Below, in pieces: positions 25,792 through 39,865 of a stretch of DNA of 64,000 bases (its first letter is position 1; every line of letters begins with the position of its first letter). Position numbers and translations under genes: made by a program. Source of the stretch: Phycomyces blakesleeanus NRRL 1555(-) (Eukaryota; Mucoromycota; Mucoromycetes; Mucorales; Phycomycetaceae). The stretch lies in assembly GCF_001638985.1 (NCBI RefSeq), contig NW_017265135.1:1541223-1605222 (forward strand), written 5' to 3'. Below the pieces are notes generated by a model, which worked only from the letters and a program-made list of their open reading frames with translations, was not told where the DNA came from and ran no database searches.

Positions 25792-25867
25792 ACTGTAGGA
25801 AATGGCAGAGTTTAAACCCCTGACCTGCAACAGAGTTGCCAACCTGCAACTTTCTTCTAGGCCAATA
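25792..25867 (-). repeat. SINE-like, tRNA-derived fragment, copy 1
   Basis: Matches 34966-35039 in order: CACTGTAGGAAATGGCAG, a B-box-like core, a short stem and a final GCCAATA. On the minus strand it contains GGTCAGGGGTTTAAACTCTG, which resembles a tRNA T-arm with B box. The second copy has GGTCGGAGGTATAAATCCTG at the same place. Both look like 3' halves of a tRNA-related sequence. No complete tRNA folds here. Confidence 0.5.
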
Positions 25868-26094
25868 TAGAAGGTGTTATCTCACAGAAAATTCGGGACT
25901 TCTTAAATATAAAAAGTTGATGTCTAATGTTGGAATAAATATCGTAATTTAATTTTTTACAATTTCTGCGAGAAATAAAATCAAAAGCAGTGCGTTTCTT
26001 TCTTAATACCAATATAAAGACAATTTACACCCAAGATAAAAAAAAACTTTTCATTAACCCTGACCTGATCGAGTATCTTATTACTAGTGATAAA

Positions 26095-26215
26095 TAATCG
26101 CAGGAAACTAAAGCCAAGAGGAGAAGCCATAAACGCTTAAATCTTGAAGATTTTTCTGACGCTGAGTCCAAGAAAGAATTCCGTTTTACTCTTGCAGAGG
26201 TAGTTTGTTCATTAC
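26095..26215 (+). pseudogene. Possible PIF/Harbinger-like transposase fossil
   Basis: A short open piece reads RLNLEDFSDAESKKEFRFTL. The FxDxESxxxFRFTxxE arrangement recalls the start of PIF/Harbinger (DDE_Tnp_4) transposases. There is no start, no catalytic region, and a MITE sits a few bases downstream. Weak call. Confidence 0.25.
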
Positions 26216-26222
26216 AAGTATA

Positions 26223-26368
26223 CAGTCAAAGCTCGATATAGTGATACTGGTGGATTCAAATTTTATCACTATCACTATATCGAAAAATAGTGATAATAAG
26301 CAGGCACGGGCCCAAATTTTCCAAAAAATTATCACTATATCGAATATCACTATATCGAGCTTTGACTG
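26223..26368. mobile_element. 146-bp MITE with Tc1/mariner (pogo-like) ends
   Basis: Ends are a perfect 24-bp inverted repeat beginning CAGTCAAAGCTCGATATAGT, flanked on both sides by TA. The termini resemble those of pogo/Tigger elements, which also start CAGTCAAA and duplicate TA. There is no coding capacity, so it would have been moved in trans. It sits inside the larger TIR element. Confidence 0.85.
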
Positions 26369-26779
26369 TATATCTCAATGTAAGCATATAAAGCCCTTGG
26401 TATATAAGTGTTTAAAATAGATCTGTCAACTAATACCATCACATTAAATACATATCATTCTTCCTATTGCCTACTATGTAACTATGTACAACTCTTATAC
26501 TAGTACAATTTTTTTACTTCACAGTAAATAGCACCTAATTATCTGTTTATGTTATAGTTATTTCTGTACTATTGATCTTTAGTCTCAATATCATGCTCTG
26601 TGTAGTTTAGGTCTTATACCAACATCTTGCTTAAACAAATATCCTTGGTATCATTTGTTTTCAAAGAAAATAAGTAACAGAAAATTCGTTCGAATTTTCT
26701 GTGATTTGGGCACTTTTCTCACAGCAATTCTGTGAGCGGTTACCATTTTAGTAAAAATTGAAATAAATATTTGGAAACT

Positions 26780-27501
26780 AAAGCGTCGAAAAGTTTTTTT
26801 TTGTTTGTAAGAAGCATTTTATTAGGCTTGGGGGGTCTGGTGATACTCAAAAGAAGATAATCAAAAGATTGATCACAGCATTTGTTTGGAGGGTTTTCTG
26901 GCTTTTTCAATGTTTTTGGGGGGTTTTTGTTTTTGTTAATTATAATAAATATAAGTATAAGTTTTTTTAAAAGAGAGGATCGAGGTCTAATTCTTGGCAA
27001 ATGCGGGTTAGGGTCTTGCGAGCCGTACCAACAACAGCAGACGGAACAAATGGTGAATCGTCAAAAATGAAAGTCCAGTGGTGACGCCATATCGCAAGGA
27101 GGGTGCATCCAAAGACGGTAGAAGGGGGAATAGAAGAGTTTAAGGAAGAGGGAAAAAAGAAGAAGTGAAAAGCGTTGTGTAGTGCGGTTGGGGTAGGTAT
27201 TGTGCCAAAGAATTCCAGCCACATGCCGATCCACACCGCGTTTTTGAGAGGACAAGTGAAGAAGAAGTGGTCTTGGGAGTCGGAGGAGAGAGAGCAAATA
27301 GAGCAGGTAGGAGAGGGAAAGGCGAGAGGAAGCAAAGAGTGAAGACGGGCTCGGCAAGAAATCTTGTCGTGTAGACCACGAAACCAAATGTTACGAGCCA
27401 CCAGGGGAAGGGGGAAAGACCAAAATTTCCGCCAATGACGAGAGCCACGGGGGGGGGGGGGGATCGAAATAGCGGGCACGGACGAGAAAGCGTCGAAAAG
27501 T
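26780..27501 (-). mobile_element. 5'-truncated LINE retrotransposon fragment with 15-bp target-site duplication
   Basis: The 15-bp direct repeat AAAGCGTCGAAAAGT at 26780-26794 and 27487-27501 flanks a 692-bp insert. Next to the left copy is a poly-T run, that is, an A-rich tail on the minus strand, as target-primed reverse transcription leaves. The minus-strand open frame 27479-26967 encodes the C-terminal end of a reverse-transcriptase polyprotein: VARNIWFRGLHDKISCRARL, then a zf-RVT-like knuckle CSIC...H-FFFTC, and the WIGMWLEFFG region. A 14-base G run (about 27449-27462) lies near the truncated 5' end. The reverse transcriptase itself is missing. Confidence 0.88.
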
Positions 27502-27546
27502 GGTTATCTCACAGAAATTTCAATTTTCTGTGAGATAACACCTTCT

Positions 27547-29329
27547 CTATTATATGCTCTTGGCTTTCTTCATTCAAATGCATAATGTGTACGACTTTTG
27601 TGCCACCACTGTCCTATATAAAACTGCAGAAGCGTAAGAGCAATATCAAAGTTTCCACAGAAGAGAAATAATATAGAAAGGAGGTTAAGGTGAAAAATAA
27701 GAATAAAGTAGGATGAGATGCCATTGACAAGACAGGAGAACTGTATATACGACTGGGATAGGGATAGGGATTGGGATTGCGGTTGCGGTTGAGATTGAGA
27801 CTGAGACTAGGCGATGTAGCGAATGAGCGGGGTTGATATGTGTAAAAATGGTGAAAGGAATTGGCTTCCATAAAATGATTTTTACCCAAAATGTAGACTT
27901 GTAGTCTTTCTAAAGTCTAATGACCTTGGTGTATTTTGAGATTAATAATTAGATAAAGACCCTTTTTATATATATATAAGCACTGGAAGTGAGAAATAGA
28001 GAGTAAACTGTCTGCTTGATTTCACATTTGAATAATACTCCACGATTTTTCAATATATAGTACGCTTTTCAGTATTACCGAAAGAAGATGCTTTTTAAAC
28101 ATTTTGAACACTTTAATTCAATAATCCAAATATGACAAGATGCACAAAAGTTCTTTTTTCTATTAATATAAACTAATACCTTTTCTTTTCTTGATATAGC
28201 ATATTTTTCTTAATCTCTTCAAAATTAGGTGATTTTTTTGGTAGTAGTTTAAAGAACATTGACATTATTGAAATGGCAAAATCATAATATCTTTTGAGCA
28301 ACTGTACTCAAAAAAGCAGACCAAAAAACCAGCATGCAAATCGTATCTACCGATAAGCCAAACCTAATAATCGCTATGTATCAAAATCCCATTCCACTCT
28401 ATGCAATTCAATGGGAAAGTTTATCTCTTTTATGATACCCGTGGATTGTTACTCAATGTATCCTAATTTCTGTCAATTTGTTCTTGAGGACTGTAATATA
28501 AAAGGTGTCTGTACATCGTTGGGGAGTTATCTCTATACATAATATTGAATGATGCATCTTTTAACTACCAATACCTTTCTATTCTTATTATTTGAATTTA
28601 CAGCATCCTTTGCACTGTAAATATGCTTGTCCATGTATGTATACGATAACGAATGTAGGATACCAAGGATTCGTTGATATTCAAAGTACAGAAAGGTTTG
28701 AAGATAATGATTATTGTCTCATAAATACATTTAAACTGGACTTTCTGTGCACATTCTATATAAGTGCAATGAGGATATTACTTGCGTATTCAATTCACCA
28801 TGCCTTTTCTGCCTCTCTTTCAAACACGCATTTCTTCATTCATTCTCATATCTCATTTCTCTTCTTTTTAAAAAAAAACTTTTCTCTTTTTTCCTTTCTC
28901 TCATTTCAATACATCCTCTTTACAAATTTCATCCTCATTAGTCAAATTCAATAACATACATTTCACGGCATCGGTATTCTCAAAAACTATCCTGACTTTA
29001 ATCACTATATACTTTATAGCCAAAAACAGCATCTATGGTTAAGCACGGCTATCGCTACAATGTTAAAATATACAAATAGTATTGTATTTCTTCTCGGAGT
29101 TATTCGATTAGATTATTTTCTTCGCATTAATGATTCCACCTAATTACAACATTAACCTCTTCAATCAAGTAAAAAAAAGTTTAGAAGCGTGTTTTTTTAT
29201 TAAAGTTGACAATAGCTAAGAAAGACTTTATTTATTTATTTAAATATATACGTGAAGAAACTATTCTATTCTATTTGATTGAATTTCACTTAATGTTCTT
29301 TTACATGAGTAAAAGAATAAAAAGCATGA
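27547..29329. other. Intergenic, no gene seen
   Basis: AT-rich with a (GGGATA)/(GGGATT)/(GGTTGC)-like purine-rich degenerate repeat at 27756-27805. Open frames here lack any recognisable domain and are of low-complexity composition. Confidence 0.55.
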
Positions 29330-29860
29330 CACCAAGTTCTTTGTCCCCGCATTACGCGGCTCAATCTCCTTCAGGACGTAAACCTGACTTGGTAGCGAAG
29401 GAGATGCTGGAATGGTGGCAAACCAACGGAAAGCACCCGTTCATCCAGCCCCACATCTCGTCACCGAGTAATGTGGGTGCGAACTCGCCAGAGAACTTAC
29501 CACTAGGTGATAAGGTCCAGCTCATTCGACTACCAGTAGCTTCACCGTCAGCCGTTAAAGAGTTCAGTCAGGTTAGCAGTGAAGAGCCAGCACATCTCAC
29601 CACAGGTTAGACCTCCCTCCCCCCAGCATCATGATTTCACATTGGCGATGCGATGTACACAGTAGTCTTTCCAAAAGAAAAGAGACCATGCCCCACGACT
29701 TCTCAGAATTAACTGAGCTGGCGAGTAACAACTTTCACTTTCCGATGCTTGTAGCATGGAAGAATCTCCCTGCAACGGTCGCAAGAGACGCCTCACTATG
29801 AAACCGGGACTGTTGTTGCTCAAGGAGAAAACAAACGACACGCGTTGGAGGGGTTCTATT
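29330..29860. other. GC-rich island of unknown nature
   Basis: About 530 bp of near-balanced base composition inside very AT-rich DNA. The longest open piece (+, to 29610) encodes about 90 residues including RKPDLVAKEMLEWWQTNGKH and LPLGDKVQLIRLPVASPSAV; a minus-strand piece lies at 29841-29629. I recognise neither. TAGCGAAGGAGA near 29392 and GGTGCGAACTC near 29486 loosely resemble pol III A and B boxes. Edges may carry a weak inverted motif (CCCC...ACGCG). It could be part of a transposon, a decayed gene or a structured RNA. Confidence 0.35.
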
Positions 29861-30654
29861 TGTAACAGAAAATTGTTTATCTGCGATTAAAGTTTAGGAC
29901 TGCGCTTTTTGTCAGTCTTAGATGACCACGTCAGAGCAAACGTGACATAGATATATAAACTTTTTACTAAGTTTGTGTAACTATTCTACTGCAGAAGAGA
30001 CACCTAATACTATTTACTCAAAGTACTTATAAAAGCGACTTTGTAAGGCGAAATAAAGTAGAGCAAAGGAGCAAAGAAGTAATAAAGGGTTCGGTATTGA
30101 TCGGTATAGCAATAACTTTAAAGATGGAGTATAAAATTCTATAATGGCGATTTGTAGGTTACTCTAAATTGGTCTGTGCACTTCTTGTTCAAGAGCACAA
30201 TAGAAAGTGCTTCATTTTGCTTATACAAGTAGGCACAAAAGGGGCCCAAAAGCTACTAGGAAATAAGCCCATATATATTGTAAAGCAATATTCAGCAATA
30301 AGTAAAAAGCAAAGAAGTATAGATATATATTATCTGGATCTCATTACAATACGATGGGAAATAACACTATTTGTAAATACTTTTCTGGAAGTCACATAAA
30401 GTCTAACCAATCAAAGGAACAATTTTCAAAAAAAAAAGAAAATATTGTAAAAAAAGTGAATTGCCATTTCTTGAAAAATCAACTAAAAAACGCATGCTTT
30501 TTATTGAATAAATCAGTTCCACAACCAGCCTTTACTTCAGATAACCCTATATTAAATGTATCCCTTAAGGATATATAGAGTAGATTCATCATACATAAAA
30601 TAAGTCAATTTACTCACAATATTTGTGAATTGCAGAAAAGTATTTACGATTAAC
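29861..30654. other. Intergenic, fragments only
   Basis: AT-rich. Short open frames (30169-30399, 30354-30578) have no recognisable features. They may belong to the repeat copy that ends at 30870. Confidence 0.45.
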
Positions 30655-30870
30655 GTCGTTTTGTACTACATAAAGGATAGAGTGCTTTGCATTGATCGCA
30701 AAAATATGGTGGGACAAGATTGATATATTGAAAAGGTGTATTTGCCTTTAAGCTACAATGGCAAAGATATATGAAAAAAGTAGTTTGATAAAATTTCGGC
30801 CTTAAAACAGCCCTCAAAATCCCTAAAAAAATTGCAGTAGTCTCTTATAAAGTCGCCCCTTTTTCTTTTA
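30655..30870 (+). mobile_element. R1 repeat fragment, copy C
   Basis: Carries the KDRVLCIDRKNMVGQ reading (about 30670-30720) and then TTGAAAAGGTGTATTTGCC, matching copy A on the opposite strand (about 3440-3390). It ends in AAAGTCGCCCC and a pyrimidine run, as copy A does. The 5' part cannot be delimited. Confidence 0.5.
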
Positions 30871-31439
30871 CCATAGTGTAGATTTTAATTCCTGTTAAAT
30901 TATATATTTTATTTTATTATCCTTTGAAAGTCGTAAAAGAGAAATCCCATAAAAAAGATAAACCATTAATTTAGTTTGATAAAGAAAACTCTTTTGTGTA
31001 ATTTCATGTTTAATTATTTATTAAAGGTGATTTCTAAAAGTGTTCAAGCTGTTTATAAGTCATCTCAATTTGGTAAAGCTTACTAAGAATTCCCTCATTC
31101 ACGTATGCAAATTATTTTGAAGTAAATATTTTTCAGAGATTTTGAATCTTATCATCATGGCTGAGAATACTCAAAGGTTTAATAAAGCATTTATAAAATA
31201 TATATTTCCTTTTGATACTTAAGGTAAAATAGAAAAATCAATTGAAATATATATTCTTGATCATTATTCTATTACTTCATAGTATATAATTATCAAAGTA
31301 CCCATCAATAGTCGATGCTTTACTATATAAGCTCTCGTATATCAAACAAATAGTCGGTAGGAAAAACACTTTTATTTTGGAAGGAAGTCAAAGAAAGAAA
31401 GAAATAATTGAAAAGGACATCTACTTTTTTGTTGGATAT
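30871..31439. other. Intergenic, 3' flank of HSP60
   Basis: AT-rich, no gene seen. Confidence 0.6.
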
Positions 31440-34041
<2,602 letters not shown>

Positions 34042-34866
34042 CAGTGTTTCTACTTGAAATTGAGACAAATTAGAAGATGTTTTAGACGAATCAAAATGTA
34101 ATTTTAGACAATATGCTTACCTTTTGTGGACGGAACGAGAATCAAACTTAGACAAAGAGAAATTAGTTTTCAAAGTAAAAATTTATTCAGACATCTTACC
34201 TGTAATTGTCTAAATGTCTCTGAGACAACCTGTTTATGTTACAGTGATCGGGCTGCTATTGTTTTTGCCGTTTCTTCCGTTTCTTCTGGCTACTGCTTGC
34301 TTACCTTTATCAAATCTGTGGAAAGCGGTTAGTCGATGGGCTCCTCTCCAAGTTGACAAAGCAATTGTCATAATATTTGACAGCATTAACATCTCGCTGC
34401 CACAGTGTATCACAAGTATTACAGACCAGTAAAGAAAGGAAAGCTTTAGATCGTAAAAAAGCTCCAATGTTATTTTATAGAATAAGCACAACTTGAGCAT
34501 CTTTTTTGACCTGTATTTAATCCTTAGTGTGGCTAATATACACTATATATATTGTTAACCGAAATCTAACCGCTGAAGATGTTCTTAATGAATCTGAGTA
34601 CTTGTGCAGAAATAAAAATACAAAACTTAAAAGTCTAACAGCTCTCCAAAGCTCCGATAAAAGCAAGCAAACAAGCAGCAACTACCACAACAATCCAATC
34701 ATTGTATCGAAAATAGTTTGTTTCTTTGAAATATCTAGATATTTATATGCAAAATGTCTGAATAAATGTTTACTTTGTCTGAAAACCAATTCCTCTTTAT
34801 CTACAATTACATTTTGATTTATCTAAAGCATTTCTTGATTTTTCTCAATCTCAAGTAGAAGCACTG
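34042..34866. mobile_element. 825-bp element with long inverted ends and TA target site
   Basis: The left end CAGTGTTTCTACTTGAAATT and the right end AATCTCAAGTAGAAGCACTG are inverted repeats that continue with mismatches for about 150 bp (34042-34200 against 34866-34730). A TA dinucleotide flanks each side, as in the Tc1/mariner superfamily. No transposase is visible, so it is a non-autonomous element. It abuts the next TIR element at 34871. Confidence 0.7.
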
Positions 34867-34870
34867 TATT

Positions 34871-36701
34871 TACCCTATAGAAAAAAAAATAAGCGATTTT
34901 AGTGAATTGTTGCAAGTTTTCCGGGGTCTAAAGTATCTTATATATGAGTTTTAATTAAGACCCAACACTGTAGGAAATGGCAGGATTTATACCTCCGACC
35001 TCGTACCGAGTTACGCACTCGTAACTATTATAGCCAATAGCATGTCTGTTTTAGCCTATTAGTTTTACTTTTTGTCAAATACGATTTATGGGATTTTATA
35101 CTATTTTGCATCTAATCCAATCAAATATTCTAAATATGGCAGATTAAAACCTTTTTTAGGTATTTGTATTCTCTTTATGATTGGTTCAACAAATGCATGC
35201 TGTTTTATATTGGAATTTTATGGTTTTTGTGGATCAAAGTAATACAAGTTAAACGTAAAGAAGTATGCAAAGAAGAAGTACTAATTTTATGATATTTAGT
35301 AGGAGCTTAAGCTATATATTTACTAGATAATATACATATATCTATTTTTATGTGATACTTTTCACATTTTTTATCTAAACAAATGGCTATTCTCTAGATA
35401 CTATGATATTGAGGAAGGCATGTGTATTGCTTAATGGATTCTTTTTATCGAAGAGTATAAACCTGCTTTGTGTTAACATTGCTATGCCTGATTACTACTT
35501 TTGAAAAACCAGAATACACACTCCCTGCGATTCTCTAAATCTACCGAGATCTCTAATGAGCATACGAGCAATCTTGACAGCCAAATTGTACTTGATGCAG
35601 ATATTTTTCTGTCAATTCTTCTCAAGTTACTTTCTTCTGTCAGCTTTACGGATTTATATTTTATCAGTACTAGCCTTGATAGCTATTAAGTATGTTTTTT
35701 TAAGGACCTTTAATAATTTTAGACCTTGTGATAAAAGAGAAATAAATAAAAGAGATTTTTACAAAATAATAAAACATCAATGCATTAAAAAGTAATCACA
35801 ATCATTACTTTTTGACGGAAAAGGCTTCTTTAAGTTCAGACTTGAAAATACATAATTGTGTAGGCCATGTTTGTCTCTTTATCCAACTTTGCAGCCTCTA
35901 AGCAGTCTAGCATACAATGGTCATGCACTATTCTTCAAGATAAACTCTACATACCTTTGTTCTTTGCCTATATTACTGTAATTATCTCTATCCTCTGCTT
36001 ATTTTTACGCAAATACCAAAATTCAAACCAACCAAAGATTTTATTCCGCAAGTTTTGCCTTTCATTCTATATTAACCAACCCAAAGCTAAAGAATGTCTA
36101 GGAAGCAATATCAGTTCTGAATTTGGTTGACCTTTTGTATTAATGTCAAAAAAAAACTGGTCTGTATCTCACAACCATAGTCATGAACCAACCAATGGTG
36201 TAGTATTTAGATATCTACTTTGTAAGCATGAATTTGATCTTTGTTTGTTTGATACATTTAGTACTTCCAAGCACTATTTTTCGTGCTCTCGGCTTTCCCT
36301 TTGAACCTTCAAACAAGTCGAAAACTCTCACTAATATAACCCCACGCAATGGCCAACTGTAACCTGTCATAGTCTTCTAGGGTGAATATTACAACTAGTC
36401 AGCACTTCTTCTTTTATTAATACTTTTTATAAATTCATGCAGGTTTACCAAACCAAAATTGTTTCGAGGACATGGCTCCGTTACAGTTTGAGCATAATTT
36501 GTGGAACAGAGATCTTGCTGCTGTCCTGAAATTCTGGCATATACTTAACCGACTTAAACATGGTGGGGTAAAAAAAAAAAGTAGAATATAAAAGAGAGCG
36601 AGAGAGAAATTGGTGCTTAATTAAAACTCAATTACAAGACACTTTAAACCCCGGAAAACTTGCAACAATTCACTAAGATCGCCTTTTTTTTCTATAGGGT
36701 A
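34871..36701. mobile_element. 1.8-kb TIR element, copy D of the R1 family
   Basis: Ends are inverted repeats of about 100 bp: 34871-34970 against 36701-36605. The outer part starts TACCCTATAGAAAAAAAA; the inner part shares TTAGTGAATTGTTGCAAG and CCGGGGTCTAAAGT. Inside, about 36445-36575 encodes a broken copy of the family protein (LPNQNCFEDMAPLQFEH and NRDLAAVLKFWHILNRL), related to 18245-18370. A SINE-like piece sits at 34966-35039. No intact transposase, and the target duplication is not clear. Confidence 0.7.
34966..35039 (-). repeat. SINE-like, tRNA-derived fragment, copy 2
   Basis: Parallel to 25792-25867: the same CACTGTAGGAAATGGCAG start and GCCAATA end. Minus strand: GAGTGCGTAACTC stem-loop, then GGTCGGAGGTATAAATCCTG, like an anticodon arm followed by a T-arm. 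It begins inside the left TIR of the 34871 element. Confidence 0.5.
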
Positions 36702-37982
36702 AGCAATATGATATCCATATGACTATTTTCTATATACGCACTTTTTATTTTATTTCCAGTTATAATTTTATAAAAAAATGCATTATATTTGCTTGTATTT
36801 GAGTTTATATTATTAAACCAAACACACCCCACAAAAACAACCCAACATGCTTATTTCCTCAATAATGTACTTAAGAATGCATCTACATGAACTTTGTCAA
36901 AAAAGAGCTTTTAAATTTGTATGGAGAATATTCTCTATCTTTCAATCAAACGGTAAACGCAATTTGACACATGCGTTCACCCTTTTGATCATATCCTAAT
37001 CTTTTAGGACAAATCCTCTTGGGTAAGAAAGTGGGGAGAGATCCGGATACTCTTGTATTAGAGCAATTATTCTCGGGAAAGTGCACTTTTTATTTTATTT
37101 TTCTTTGGCTTGGATGTTATACCATGCAACTCTCTCGTTGGCGATCATTTCTATTTTTCAGAAAGAGTATTTCTTTTGAAGCCAAGTTTCTTGATACTAG
37201 TTTTATATTAAAAAAAAACAGTACCTTTTGAAAAGGTGTTTTTGCTTCTTAAAGGGTGATTGTAGATTAAATCGAATTATCTAGAGAAGATAAGCAAAAA
37301 ATGAAACTTTTCAAGACATATTCAATTGACCACCCTGACTATACCGCATTACGTTTATTCAACTTATATATGTTTAGTAAATTTTCACTTGATAAGTTAT
37401 AACGACTATAGGATTATTGAGATTAAAATGATTACATCTCCTTTTAACGAAATGCATGGTGCTTGCGATTCGTTTTCAATGACAGTTGAATTACACTGTT
37501 CCCCACGTTTCCACAATTCTACATATATTAATTTTATTACCTAAGGTTCAAAGGATATACCTGTAGCAGAATTAATATTGTAAAATGGAAAGATTGTTAG
37601 TCCTTGCTATTGAAAAGAGTATTATACAATCAATTATGAGTTTTAGTAGATACCATTCTTAATAGTATATTTCCTAGTTGTAAGCCACGTACTTTTCAAG
37701 GCATATTTGCAACATTCTAGTAAAAGTAAAGAGGTCTATTTAGATTAATCTTCCAATAAATTTAAATTAGAAAAGAAAAGACCGATTACTAAATAGACGC
37801 CGCGTATTCAAAGGATCTAGATCATATTGGTAAATTCACCGTGGTCGTAGTAAAAATAGTATGCATAATTTTTATAGTTTTTGGATTATGTTTTAGAGAA
37901 AGAAAAAGTAATAAATGCCGACAGCAATGATGAAACCTACAAACCTTTCTTTAGACCCATATATCGCGCATGTATATAAAAC
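36702..37982. other. Intergenic, no gene seen
   Basis: AT-rich. A stretch near 37227 (TTGAAAAGGTGTTTTTGC) weakly resembles the 3' part of the R1 family. No supported gene. Confidence 0.5.
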
Positions 37983-38973
37983 ATGATGAATATTGAAGAC
38001 TACAATTTTAATTCAAAGAATTATCATGAAGACATGTAGGTTTATTATCTCAAGAGAGGAGCCTAGTAACCTCAATATATTTAGAGTAGATGAAGACACT
38101 AACGAAACAATCGAGAGTTGGGCTTATCTACAAGACCTCGAGATTGCCTATTGCCGGGATTTTATATGTTGCAATAACTACTTCTTCAACTTGCACGACT
38201 TGATGTACCATTGTGAGGAATGCCATGCAGTCAAAGATAATATTCCAGAGACATCAGAAAATATGCAAATTTACAGCTCGCAATCGGCCTATACTACACA
38301 CAGTATCTCAAACAAAGATCTCACAGTTCTGGAGAACGCACAGGCATATCCAAACCTAATGCATGAGACCACACAAACTATGAACAACATGCCTGATTTG
38401 CTTTCGAATAGTTCATCTTATACATTATCAGATGATAGTAGCGTAGCTAGTGAAAAAAGTGGTGGACCTGATAGTCCGCAAAAGAGACCAGTTTATGAAA
38501 CACAAAAATACACCAATATTTATTGGTGGAAGGATTATCTACAAAACAAAGAAGAAGTTACCCGAGCTTGGATTCAAGGGTTTGATGAGACTTGTTGTGG
38601 AAGCGATCAGTGTAAGAGATTTCTCTTCTAGTAATCTTATGTAAAAAGGGTATATAAAAACATTTTTGAACATAATGGTTGCATGTATATCTGCCTTTAA
38701 TTTCTAGGTAAGCCTCAAGTTGAAAAGCCATACAAGTGCAATGCCTCTGCTTGTGGAAAAGCATATAAAAACGCTAATGGACTCAAGTACCACAAGCTCC
38801 ATGGTCATTGTATCGAAAAACTAGAGAACCGATTGGACCATATAGCAGAAAGACCTTATGGCTGTACAGTTGGAAGGTGTACTAAACGCTACAAAAATAT
38901 GAATGGGCTAAAATATCACATACTTCATACACACATTCCTTCATCTGTTATTCATAATAGAAAAAACTTATAA
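37983..38973 (+). CDS. SFP1/JAZF1-like C2H2 zinc-finger protein
   Basis: Three C2H2-type fingers: one upstream (FICCNNYFFNLHDLMYHCEECH) and two near the C-terminus (YKCNASACGKAYKNANGLKY...H and YGCTVGRCTKRYKNMNGLKY...H). The paired C-terminal 'KxYKNxNGLKYH' fingers are characteristic of yeast Sfp1, animal JAZF1 and relatives. Sfp1 couples nutrients and TOR signalling to ribosomal gene expression; that role here is inference. Exons 37983-38035, 38085-38611, 38708-38973 give 281 residues. The first intron (49 bp, GTAGGT to TATTTAG) keeps frame; without it, translation could begin at the ATG at 38026. The middle is Ser-rich and probably disordered. Confidence 0.7.
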
Positions 38974-39865
38974 TCACATCCCGGCTTATCCCTTTTTCAA
39001 TCTACTGTTTCATGCTTTCATTTGTAACATAAAAAAAGTACCCATTCAGATCATCTTTATACCGACAAGATTTTAACATGTCAAAAAAGAAAGATTGATG
39101 TTCAAATGCTGATTGATCATTCAAAACTAATACTAGACAGAGTCCTATAAACACTACGTGTAACCTTGATCAATGAAATAATAATTATCAGTATGGTGTA
39201 AATAACGAATATATATTTATAAAGTGCTTGGTCAGATCATTTATTAGTAAACACTTTTTCCGGAAATTATTGGTCGATTTTCTACTTCTTTTGTTTAATA
39301 AACATTTTTTTTGGTGCATGGTACATGGTGCATTCCATTTTTGCACCAATAATTTAACAAGAGTGGATGCCACCTTGGACTTTGAAATATTTTCACAAAT
39401 CAGACTTTCTACATCAAAACTATCATTTAGATGAAAACAATATCTACTATATATCTATATATATATATAATAAACTTATTAAGTTAGACAGTACCAATTA
39501 GTAAAAGGTCCTATAATAAATAGCTTAACAGTTTAGTTAAACAATAGTGTAAAAAGCATGAATAAGTAGCTTTTGTATGGTATTTGTTCATAAAATAGGG
39601 ATTAAGAAATTAAGTTCTCCATAATTATAAAATCGGAAATAAGCCGTAAGACCAATCAAACTTTAAACTTATCAGTTCCATAAATACAAGATTAGAATCT
39701 GTCAGTTTCAAATTTAGCATAAATTAAGCTTTTGATCTTCAATAAATATTTACTCAAAGACAAATTAGATGTAGATTACAAAATGTTCCCTATACTTTTT
39801 ATTAGTTGCATTAAAGCAACAGTGGACGTCTATAGATATGATGAGATGTAGAATCGATCATCTTC
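38974..39865. other. Intergenic, no gene seen
   Basis: AT-rich spacer between the 3' ends of the zinc-finger gene (+) and RPS0 (-). A (TA)n run lies at about 39457-39470. Confidence 0.6.

Larger units (their letters stand above)
25869..27546. mobile_element. Degenerate TIR/foldback element with nested insertions
   Basis: Both ends carry AGAAGGTGTTATCTCACAGA in inverted orientation (25869 rightwards; 27546 leftwards). The right end is itself a hairpin: GTTATCTCACAGAAA and TTTTCTGTGAGATAAC face each other across about 6 bases. Internal palindromes of the same motif lie near 26684-26707 (CAGAAAATTCG / CGAATTTTCTG) and near 26718-26735. Without the LINE insertion (26795-27486) and one duplication the element would be about 1 kb. 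No intact gene. Confidence 0.5.

Noticed and set aside
28592..28954. 120-codon frame on the plus strand
   Set aside because: Phe/Ser/Leu/Ile-rich translation typical of AT-rich noncoding DNA.
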